A stretch of DNA of 64,000 nt from Mytilisepta virgata. Taxonomy: Eukaryota > Mollusca > Bivalvia > Mytilida > Mytilidae. Location: assembly GCA_028015205.1 (NCBI GenBank), contig CM051520.1:36571528-36635527 (forward strand). Reading direction: 5' to 3'. Positions 1-8,747 of the stretch are shown here, one piece after another (within the stretch, counting starts at the first letter, position 1; every line of letters begins with the position of its first letter). The notes beneath the pieces were generated by a model. The model ran no database searches, was not told the DNA's origin, and saw nothing but the letters and a program-made list of their open reading frames with translations. The position numbers and the translations under genes were made by a program.

Positions 1-653
1 TTTCGTATAAAATTCCAGTGATTTTCCCCTAAATATATGATGTCATAGGTATGGAATTCTCTCTATTTATAAGTTCTAGATATTGATTTCTGATTGTTTT
101 TTGGTTTCATTATTTAAATTAGAGTCTTGGCTTTATTTTAAGTTTAAAAAAATGCATGAAATGTAAAAAAGTAATTATTTTCAGAAAAGTTTTATTAATG
201 GGAGACTACTCTGAAAACATCCAAAAATAGTGTAGGTGAAAACACAACATTTTTATACCACTTCATGTAGCAATTTTAAAAGGCGGCGAATGTACCCTGA
301 AACTACATGTGTTGAAACCAGTTGAATGTGTACTTTGGAAAACACATATACTCAGTTCTCTAAATTACGCAGGAATCTTTGCTAGGATGCTCTGAGGTTG
401 GTCTATTTTTGAAATATTTGAAGGGGGGAGGCCTATTTTTTGTCATTTATCTTTCTGTAATGGTAAGAATTTGGAAAGGAATTCCTTAAAAATACTTATA
501 TACAGTGAAAGCTTGAAGAAATATGTTTTATTTGATATATGGTTGTCTATGGGTATATGATACAGCCAATTGTCCAGCTATCAATCTTTTGAGTATGTCC
601 CTTCAATTTATGACGTCATGAAAAGTTCTAAGAAAAACTGTTGTGTGCACTCT
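1..653. repeat. Direct repeat copy 1 (about 1.4-kb spacing)
   Basis: The first 653 bases recur almost unchanged at 1422-2072. I see only a few substitutions (for example near 60, 122 and 405) and a 2-base indel close to the end; both copies stop at the same place, after TGTGCACTCT. The left end lies outside the window, so the unit may be longer. No open frame, LTR-type TG...CA ends or tRNA primer site is visible. The high identity points to a recent tandem or segmental duplication; an assembly duplication is also possible. Confidence 0.9.
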
Positions 654-1421
654 TAAAGGCTTTGATAAGGCTCAGATTTGAACAGTATTTTGGTTATAAA
701 GCTCATGTATTGTATTGTTAATGCAACATTAGACAGATAGAAAGAATTTCATGTACCAAGCGTGGTATTTAATGCATTATGATGTCCCATCTGGCCTTAG
801 CAACCAAAAATAACAGATCTGCAGTAATAAATTGATGTCAAGTTTAAAGACGTCATATTATTTATTCGCAGTTTTTGAAGCCGGTTATAGTTTTAGATGA
901 TTCATTGCACTTAATATATGCAGATTTTTTTCTCGCATAAATATTGGGAAAAAAATGAAAGAAAAAAAAAGAAAAAATAAACTTTATTTCCATTTCACTG
1001 GTAAAAATTAGTGTCAATAAACTATTCCATAATTACACTGTTATTCAATTCAAGGAATGGTTGGCATTCTTATTTTTTTTCATTTGAACCTTTTTTTTAA
1101 CAATAAAATTTAGTTTTTTTCATGTATTTTCTTAAAATTAATCAAATCTTTAAGTATACAAGCATAAAACAGTTCATAAGAGAGAAATATGCTCATATTA
1201 CATCAAAATATGTCAAATTTACATTTTATGTCATTGTCTGTGAGTAATTCCCCAGGGTATCAAAACCCCCTCCTTTGAATATTTGTTCAATACATTTGAT
1301 TCACATGTCAGAAATAGACAAACGAGGTATCGTTTTATTCGTAATTGTCTGTAGATTGAGAAAATTTATTGTTATTTTGAAAATAAGGGTATCAAGAATG
1401 CCTTAAGAATGCAAACAACAG
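654..1421. other. Unique AT-rich spacer between the direct repeats
   Basis: This AT-rich sequence separates the two direct-repeat copies and is not itself repeated in the window. It holds A and T homopolymer runs (around 960-1110) and no convincing coding, RNA or transposon signal. Confidence 0.5.
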
Positions 1422-2072
1422 TTTCGTATAAAATTCCAGTGATTTTCCCCTAAATATATGATGTCATAGGTATGGAATTCCCTCTATTTATAAGTTCTAG
1501 ATATTGATTTCTGATTGTTTTTTGGTTTCATTATTTAAATTAGTGTCTTGGCTTTATTTTAAGTTTAAAAAAATGCATGAAATGTAAAAAAGTAATTATT
1601 TTCAGAAAAGTTTTATTAATGGGAGACTACTCTGAAAACATCCAAAAATAGTGTAGGTGAAAACACAACATTTTTATACCACTTCATGTAGCAATTTTAA
1701 AAGGCGGCGAATGTACCCTGAAACTACATGTGTTGAAACCAGTTGAATGTGTACTTTGGAAAACACATATACTCAGTTCTCTAAATTACGCAGGAATCTT
1801 TGCTAGGATGCTCTGAGGTTGGTCTGTTTTTGAAATATTTGAAGGGGGGAGGCCTATTTTTTGTCATTTATCTTTCTGTAATGGTAAGAATTTGGAAAGG
1901 AATTCCTTAAAAATACTTATATACAGTGAAAGCTTGAAGAAATATGTTTTATTTGATATATGGTTGTCTATGGGTATATGATACAGCCAATTGTCCAGCT
2001 ATCAATCTTTTGAGTATGTCCCTTCAATTTATGACGTCATGAAAAGTTCTAAGAAAAACTTGTGTGCACTCT
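1422..2072. repeat. Direct repeat copy 2
   Basis: Second copy of the sequence at 1-653. It ends abruptly at 2072, where a truncated family A repeat begins. Because copy 1 continues into different sequence after 653, the right end is a real junction. Confidence 0.9.
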
Positions 2073-2469
2073 AAAAACAGTAACAGATATTAAAATTCTG
2101 GCTAGGGTAATAGTGATCAGCACATCAAGATCTACCTGCCTTGAACTTTTGAAGAAGATCTGACACTGGTTGTAGGAGTTATTGCCCTTTTTCTTGTTTT
2201 TTTGACAAATTTTGCTCTTTTTTTAGACCAATATCTTGAAAACTATACAAGATATTTGAAAAATTTAAATTGCATATGGTTAGGCACATAAAGATCTAAA
2301 AATTATGTAATGGGGTCAAAGTTGTAAGACCTTTCTTGATAGGAGTTGTTTCCCTTAGAATGTTAAAATTGATCATTTCACAGAGTAGCAGTCCTTTGTA
2401 AAAAATATCCAGCTTATAAGTATCATTGAATACAAGGTGAGCGATTCAGGCTCCTGGGAGCCTCTAGTT
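2073..2469 (+). mobile_element. Family A repeat, 5'-truncated (A1)
   Basis: This is the 3' part of a family A element. It matches the internal sequence of the full copy at 2830-4143 (parts beginning ATATCTTG and GTTAGGCACA). It ends with a GGTGAGC subterminal repeat, a hairpin with arms AGGCTC and GAGCCT, and the terminal CTCTAGTT at 2462-2469. The 5' half is missing at the junction with the direct repeat. Confidence 0.75.
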
Positions 2470-2829
2470 AAATGCTGATATTGTGGATCGGTTTCAATGT
2501 TTTTCCAAAATATAGAGATGGACAAGAACTTCATATACTCATTATATTTTTATGGCCCGACCACGTATATTTATTTGAATTGGACACATAGTTTTACCCT
2601 TGTACGTCTATCCATAACACTTTGGTAAAGTTCTTGGTTTACATTGAAGGTCTATTTGTTGGATATTATATCGTTCTTCCGTCATACTTTTTTATTTTCT
2701 TTAATTTCTAGGAAAGTAGGAAAGTATAAGTCAGATCTTAATGAAATTTTGTACACTAGTTCATTACATTACCACTACAAATAAGATTTTTTTCAATTTC
2801 TGTCTGTCTGACTTAGGTTCTCCTTTTTT
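2470..2829. other. Spacer, nothing recognised
   Basis: AT-rich sequence between two family A elements. I see no gene or structured repeat here. It ends in a T run directly against the 5' end of element A2. Confidence 0.4.
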
Positions 2830-4143
2830 AGCTCACCTGGACCAAAGGTCCATGTGAGCTTTTACCATCACTTGGCGTCCGTCGTCGTCGTCGTCTGTCG
2901 TCGTCGTCTGTTAACAATTTTTCAAACGTTAACTCGTCCGACACCATAAGTCCAATTGCAACCAAACTTCGTACAGTTGTTTATTGGTATATGTGCTACA
3001 AAACTATCGTTTGGATTTTTGATTCGTAAAAAAACATGGCCGCCATGGCTAAAAATAGAACATAGGGGTAAATTGCAGTTTTTTGCAAATAACTCAAAAA
3101 CCATAACAGATATCAAAATTCTGGCATAGGGTAAAAGTGTTCAGCACCTCAAGATCTACCTGCCCTGAAATTTTGAAGAAGATCCAACGACCCATGTAGG
3201 AGTTATTGCCCTTTTTCTGCATTTTTCCCAAATTTTGCACTTATTAAGCTCAATATCTTGGATACTATAAAGGAAATTTGAAAAATTTAAATTTCATATT
3301 GTTAGGCACACAAAGATCTACAAAATTTGTACAGGATCGAAGTTGTAGGTTCGTTCCTTTTAGGAGTTATTCCCCTTAGATCGTCAAAATTGACCATTTT
3401 TGCAGTCTTTATTCATTGTAATAAAATCGTTAACTCCTCTTACACCATAAGTTTAATTGCAACCAAACTTAGTGTAGTTGTTCCTTGGCATGAGTGCTAC
3501 TAAACTATCGTTTGGATTTTTGATTTGTAAAAAAACATGGCTGCCATGGCTAAAAATAGAACATAGGGGTAAATTGCAGTTTTTTGCAAATAACTCAAAA
3601 ATGGTGACAGATATCAAAATTCTGATGGGAAGCTAAAGTGTTCAACACCTCAAGATCTACCTGCTTTGAAATTTTTAAGAAGATGTAACCACCCATGTAG
3701 GAGTTATTGCCCTTTTTCTTGATTTTTTTTTGAAATTTGTACTTATTAAGTTGTATGATCATTCCTTTTAGGAGTTATTCCCCTTAGAACATCAAAATTG
3801 ACCATTTTCACAGCATTTCCCTTAGTTTGCAAAATGTTTAAATGAGCCCTTTAGGAGTTAAAGTTTTGTCCCTTAAATGTCAAAATAACTGTTGATGCCT
3901 TATAGATGACCCTTTAAATGTCTAAAATAGCGTTTTCTCTTGTTTTTGCCCTATAAAATGAAAACTATTGTCGATAGAGAAAAGCTGTTGTTTGCTTAAA
4001 CAATCAGCTCATTGAGCTCTACAAAAGTCTGAATTGGGTCGAAGTTGTCAGATATGATCCATTATAGGGGTAATAGCTCATGAAAGACTCCCTTAAAGCT
4101 TAAGGACCAGGTGAGCGATTCAGGCTCCTGGGAGCCTCTTGTT
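2830..4143 (+). mobile_element. Family A non-autonomous element, full length (A2), Helentron/HINE-like
   Basis: The element starts after a T run with a hairpin at 2830-2860 (14-bp arms with one mismatch, AAA loop) whose outer arm reads AGCTCACCTGG. It ends with the inverse, CCAGGTGAGC at 4107-4116, then a second hairpin (arms AGGCTC and GAGCCT, 4122-4137) and the terminal CTCTTGTT. The interior consists of diverged repeats (CAAGATCTACCTGC, TAGGAGTTATTGCCC) with no coding capacity. A subterminal inverted repeat followed by a 3' hairpin, with T at both junctions, is the layout described for Helentron-derived non-autonomous elements. Assigning it to that class is inference; being one repeat unit with defined ends is directly visible, because at least six relatives occur in the window. 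Confidence 0.7.
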
Positions 4144-5117
4144 GAACAAAGCTGCGAGCAGGGTATCAGTGTCGTTGCAGTACATTCCCTTTTTGATACA
4201 AAAGGTAGGCAACTACATGATGGTGCCATTGGTGGATTGGGAAATTGGGAATGCATATTTTATTTCTTGTCGGTCAGAATTGAAAACAGTAATAAAGGGT
4301 CATTTTGGGGACTACTAAGAACAAGACTTGTATTTTTATTTGGTCTAATACGTTTTATGCCTTCTCTATTTTGAATGTCCCTTAAAAGCGGACATTCTCT
4401 AACCCACTATTTATATTTTATTAGGGAAGATGCAGACGCCCTATAGTTTTCACCTTGTCTGTCTGTCCATCTGTCAACAATTCTTGTCAACATTTAATAA
4501 ACTCAAATACTATTAACTGTAATTTCAAAATAGTTCTGAAATTGTGTACAGTTGCTGTTTATAGTTTTCACTTTGTCCGTCTGTCTGACCATCAACAATT
4601 CTTGTGAACACTAAAACTTAAGAAAGAAAACAGTTTTGAAATTGTGTAGGATGTCATGATTTGCATATTAAAATTTTGTGCAAATCCGTGAAATATTTAA
4701 AAAAAAACTTCATATCACAGATGTTGAGAATTGCCAATTGGACTTTGTGAACACTAAAACTAAAAAAAATATTTACAGTACAGTTCTAAAATTTTGTACA
4801 GATGCTATGCAGCATGTCATAGCTTAGTGTGTATATTAATATTATATGTTTATCTGTTTAATAATTTTGAAAACACTAAGATTATTGCTGGAGAGGCCCA
4901 TCCTGATGTTGTCAGTATTTAAGTTTTGAATATATTGCTGTTTGCTTAATTTTTGCTTTATAAAAAATGAATAAGACAATGTCCCGTAAAAGCGGACATG
5001 CTTCAACTTGTGGCTCAAAGTTCTGACATAATTTGAGTAAGCTAAATTGTTATCAATAGGCGTCCATCGTCTGTCCATTATCTGTCTCTTTTACATGTAT
5101 ATTCGTCCTTTTCTTAA
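4144..5117. repeat. Degenerate repeats with two matching hairpins
   Basis: Two related blocks of CTGTCTGTCC...CAACAATTCTTG type lie at about 4450 and 4570. Two nearly identical small hairpins (arms TGTCC and GGACA around TTAAAAGC or GTAAAAGC) lie at 4376-4396 and 4980-4999. They look like 3' ends of two decayed non-autonomous elements. Short open frames here have no recognisable product. Confidence 0.4.
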
Positions 5118-5208
5118 GTTCACCTTTTAAGTCACCGGGACTGAAGGTCCATGTGAGCTATTGCCATCACTTCTTGTTCGCCATTGTCTGTTGTCCGTTA
5201 ACAATTTT
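5118..5208 (+). mobile_element. Family A 5'-end fragment (A3)
   Basis: A diverged copy of the 5' hairpin region of family A (AAGTTCACC, GGTCCATGTGAGCT at about 5146-5159), followed by the CATCACTT and TCCGTTAACAATTT sequence seen in A2. It is cut off at about 5208, where a family C element begins. Confidence 0.6.
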
Positions 5209-5689
5209 TATACGACAGCATAAAAATAGTGGACGTATTATGGTATGATGCTGTCGTCGTAGTTGTTGGCATAATAACCTTAGTTCTATTTAATCGATTT
5301 ATTTGAAATTTGGCAGTGATGTTCCTTACCGTAAAAGGATGGATGGGATTGATTTTGGGGGTCCCAAAATCTTACGAAATTAGGGGCCAAAAGGGTTCGA
5401 AATTGAAACTTTTTTATTTCTGGTCCGATTTTGAAATTTTTTTTTGTTGCAAGTTTATTATTGTCAAGTAGCGAATACAAATTTCAGGTTTAATTTTTGC
5501 GACCCCCCTTTTTCACTTGTATGTAATTAGGGGCTGAAATCGAAACTTTTTTTTATTTCTGGTCTGATTTGAAAATTTGTTTGCCAGATTATTCTTGTCA
5601 AGTAGCAGAAAATTTTTACCCCCCCCCCCCTTTTTATACGACCGCAAAATTTTTGTGGCCGTATATTGGTATGACGTTGGCGTCGTCGT

Positions 5690-6170
5690 CCGAAGACATT
5701 TGGTTTTCGCACTATAACTTTAGTATAAGTTAATAGAAATCTATGAAATCTAAACACAAGGTTTATGACCACAAAAGGAAGGTTGGGATTGATTTTGGGA
5801 GTTTTGGTCCCAACAGTTTAAGAATTGGGGGCCAAAAAAGGGCCCAATAAGAATTTTTCTTGGTTTTCGCACAATAACTCTAGTATAAGTAAATAGAAAT
5901 CTATGAAATTTTAACACAAGGTTTATGACCACAAAAGGAAGGTTGGGATTGTTTTTGGGAGTTTTGGTCTCAACAGTTTAGGAATTAGGGGCTAAAAAAG
6001 GGCCCAAATAAGCATTTTTCTTGGTTTTTGCACAATAACTTTAGTATAAGTAAATAGAAATCTATGAAATTTAAACACAAGGTTTATGACCACAAAAGGA
6101 AGGTTGGGATTGATTTTGGGAGTTTTGGTCCCAACAGTTTAGGAATTAGGGGCCAAAAGGGTCCAAAATT
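5690..6170 (+). repeat. About 160-bp tandem repeat, three units
   Basis: The phrase AATAGAAATCTATGAAAT recurs at about 5732, 5892 and 6053, a period of 160-161 bp, followed each time by ACAAGGTTTATGACCACAAA and a GTTTTGGTCCCAACAG block. It is internal satellite DNA of element C1. Confidence 0.85.
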
Positions 6171-6970
6171 AAACTTTGTTGGATTTCATCGAAATTGAAC
6201 TATTGGGGTTCTTTGATATGCCGAATCTTACCGTGCATTTAGATTCTTAATTTTTGGTCCCGTTTTCAAATTGGTCTACATTAAGGTCCAAAGGGTCCAA
6301 AATTAAACTTAGTTTGATTTTAACAAAAATTGAATTCTTGGGGTTCTTTGATATGCTGAATCTAAACATGTACTTAGTTTTTTTATTATGGGCCCAGTTT
6401 TCAAGTTGGTCCATATCGGGGTCCAAAATTAAACTTTGTTTGATTTCATCGAAAATTGATCTATTGGGGTTCTTTGATATGCCGAATCTAACCGTGCATT
6501 TAGATTCTTAATTTTTGGTCCTGTTTTCAAATTGGTCTACATTAAGGTCCAAAGTGTCCAAAATTAAACTTAGTTTGATTTTAACAAAAATTGAATTCTT
6601 GGGGTTCTTTGATATGCTGAATCTAAACATGTACTTAGTTTTTTTATTATGGGCCCAGTTTTCAAGTTGGTCCAAATCGGGGTCCAAAATTAAACTTTGT
6701 TGGATTTCATCAAAAATTCAACTATTGGGGTTCTTTGATATGCCGAATCTAACCGTGCATTTAGATTCTTAATTTTTGGTCCCGTTTTCAAATTGGTCTA
6801 CATTAAGGTCCAAAGGGTCCAAAATTAAACTTAGTTTGATTTTAACAAAAATTGAATTCTTGGGGTTCTTTGATATGCTGAATCTAAACATGTACTTAGT
6901 TTTTCATTATGGGCCCAGTTTTCAAGTTGGTCCAAATCGGGGTTCAAAATTAAAGCTTAAAAGGGGGTAA
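6171..6970 (+). repeat. 261-bp higher-order tandem repeat
   Basis: The same 261-bp unit starts at about 6254, 6515 and 6776. Each is a dimer of two diverged halves of roughly 130 bp (GGTCCAAAATTAAAC...TGGGGTTCTTTGATATG). Because 261 is a multiple of three, all copies stay open in the same frame and give repeated peptides of about 85 residues. These have no known domain and are best read as an accident of period, not genes. Confidence 0.85.
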
Positions 6971-7830
6971 ATTTTTTTTGGGGGGGGAGGGGGGCAATTC
7001 TCCACAGCATATTGTATTGCACAAGAAGCAAAAAATTGAATATAAATTCAAATCATATGACCAATTCTAAGTTCTTTATTTCAGTTATTCTGTGTCAGAA
7101 ACCTATTATGTGTCAAATATTTGAAGAAATTTTCAATTGCACAGTATTGCGCAATAGCAAGAAATTGATATGTGTTCCCTGTTATCAAAACTTTATTATT
7201 AACAAATTCCATTGGAAATTTGCCAATATAAAATGTGCTGATGAAGCTTTTTTGTTTATCTTATCTAAACTGCTTTTAAATTATGTATATTTAAAATTTG
7301 TCATCCATGACTATGATGTCATTTTCTATTTTAATATGTTATGGTGTATTTAAATTGGCTGTTATGGTTGCAAAATATAAAGAAATGGGGGGGGGGTTGA
7401 AAACAAAATTTAGGGGGGGGTTAAATGAGAAATTGGGGAGGGGGTAATTTTTTTCTCATTTCATATTTCATAAATTAATAAGAAAATTTCAATTTTTTTT
7501 TAGCAAAAAAAGGGAGGGGGGTTACAATAAATTATTGTTTTTTGTTTTGTTTTTGGGAGGGGGGGGTCAATGTGCAACTTCATAGTGTATTGCACAAAGC
7601 TAAAAAAAAGGGGTAAATTATTATTATTTTTTGGGGGGGGGGGCAATTCTCCACAGCATATTGTATTGCACAAGAAGCAAAAAATTGAATATAAATTCAA
7701 ATCATATGACCAATTCTAAGTTCTTTGATTTCAGTTATTCTGTGTCAGAAACCTATTATGTGTCAAATATTTGAAGAAATTTTCAATTGCACAGTATTGC
7801 GCAATAGCAAGAAATTGATATGTGTGCCCA
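6971..7830 (+). repeat. G-run tracts and a duplicated 190-bp block
   Basis: The block starting GGGGCAATTCTCCACAGCAT (about 6989-7171) recurs at about 7640-7825 almost unchanged, with a shorter diverged version near 7930-7990. Runs of 8-10 G alternate with AT-rich sequence between them (6975-7000, 7386-7445, 7555-7570, 7635-7645). A 113-codon open frame over the first copy has no recognisable product. Confidence 0.7.
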
Positions 7831-8460
7831 ATTTTAAATTGGTTATTTCTGATTTATATATAAAAACAAATAATACTGATATGGTTTGAATAGGTAAATT
7901 AAAAAATTTTAAGTTCTTAGACAACATTCATTCTGTGTCAGAAACCTATGCTGTGTCAAATATTTATTCACAATCCAAATTCAGTATTGTATCAAGCTTG
8001 AATGTTGTGTTCATAATTGCCCCAACTATTCAGGGTTCGACATCTGCGGTCGTATCTAGCTGCGCCCAGCGGAGCATTTTATTACCGCTATGTAATCAGG
8101 GGCCTAAAAGGGCCAAAATCGTAATTGTTTTATTTCTGGTCTGATTTTGAAAAAAAATTATTCCCAATTAAAATTATTCTTTTCAAGAGGCGAAGACAAA
8201 TTTTAAAATTTATTTTTTTTACCCCCTGCAGCGAAATGTGGGTGGAAAGTCCATCAGAAAAGCATGTCTCTAAAACCTTTGTCTGTTCACCATGGGCTGC
8301 ATGTGTCCAGAGCAAAAGAATATCCTGATTGAGGCTTAAATGTACAGCGTTCGACATGTTAAAGTCGTATCATGCTGTGCTCGGCGAAGCTTTTAATTAT
8401 AATATCTGGCAACATGTTTGCTTATATAATGTATTGGTACATATAAAAAATATAAGAAGT

Positions 8461-8475
8461 TTTTTCTATTTTCAG
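8461..8475 (+). other. Putative splice acceptor upstream of the transposase start
   Basis: A pyrimidine-rich tract ends in TTTTCAG immediately before AAATGGG, where the earliest ATG of the Helentron reading frame lies (8478). It fits a 3' splice site, implying a 5' non-coding exon somewhere to the left. The donor was not identified. Confidence 0.4.
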
Positions 8476-8477
8476 AA

Positions 8478-8642
8478 ATGGGTCGTAAAGCTAAGAGCAA
8501 AGCCGTAAGAGCTAGAGAAAGCAGAGAAAGGATGAGGAAGATGCGCCAGGCCAGTGAAAAGCCATTTGCTTCCATGGGGTTGGCACCTTCACCTGAGGAA
8601 AAACCCCTAGCCAGGACAATGGCTTCTCCTAGTCTTAACTAG
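8478..8642 (+). pseudogene. Probable original N-terminus of the Helentron protein, cut by a 1-base frameshift
   Basis: An ATG at 8478 opens a 54-codon frame with a very basic start (MGRKAKSKAVRARESRER). It ends at TAG 8640-8642 inside a 91-bp tandem duplication. Copy 1 of the duplication has one base more than copy 2 in the stretch before AGCGAGAAAA. Without that base the frame would run into the long frame at 8665, and the repeat would be exactly 30 codons. The basic segment would suit a nuclear DNA-binding protein. The shift may be a real mutation or a sequencing error. Confidence 0.55.
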
Positions 8643-8747
8643 CGAGAAAAATTGTCCAGCCTCCATGGGGATGGCACCTCGGGATGAGGAGAAACCCCTA
8701 GCCAGGACAATGGCTTCTCCTAGCTCTGCTAGCGAGAAAAATTGTCC
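8571..8747 (+). repeat. 91-bp tandem duplication at the transposase N-terminus
   Basis: Two adjacent copies start with TCCATGGGG at 8571 and 8662. Both contain AAACCCCTAGCCAGGACAAT and end in GAAAAATTGTCC. The second copy supplies the ATG at 8665. The copies have diverged in their middle (CCTTCACCTGAGG against CCTCGGGATGAGG). Confidence 0.85.

Larger units (their letters stand above)
5631..8080 (+). mobile_element. Family C element (C1), Helentron/HINE-like, nested in C0
   Basis: A perfect 11-bp subterminal inverted repeat defines it: ATACGACCGCA at 5636-5646 and TGCGGTCGTAT at 8045-8055. A 3' hairpin follows at 8059-8075 (GCTGCGC CCA GCGGAGC, 6 of 7 pairs). Both junctions fall in T-rich sequence that belongs to the outer element. 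The interior is three kinds of repeat (about 160 bp, 261 bp and a 190-bp duplicated block) with G-rich tracts. I recognise the 3' end as a motif common in mussel DNA; the Helentron assignment is inference from structure. Confidence 0.65.
5209..8395 (+). mobile_element. Family C element (C0), interrupted by a second family C element
   Basis: The outer element starts with TATACGACAGCA near 5210 and ends with GTCGTAT plus a small hairpin at 8374-8390 (GCTGTGC TCG GCGAAGC). Its internal satellite units (AATTAGGGGC...TATTTCTGGTC...TGTCAAGTAGC) at about 5385-5510 and 5515-5630 continue at 8090-8226, on the far side of element C1. That places C1 inside C0. No coding frame belongs to it. Confidence 0.55.

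Noticed and set aside
1..2072. LTR retrotransposon with 650-bp LTRs
   Set aside because: No primer-binding site, polypurine tract or coding sequence lies in the 769-bp spacer, and the left boundary is outside the window.
5598..5650. CRISPR-like array or regulatory operator cluster
   Set aside because: Repeats in this region are long diverged satellites, not short identical repeats with unique spacers.
6254..6970. Three successive open frames giving nearly the same peptide of 64-85 residues
   Set aside because: They arise because the 261-bp satellite period is a multiple of three; no start context, domain or codon pattern supports genes.
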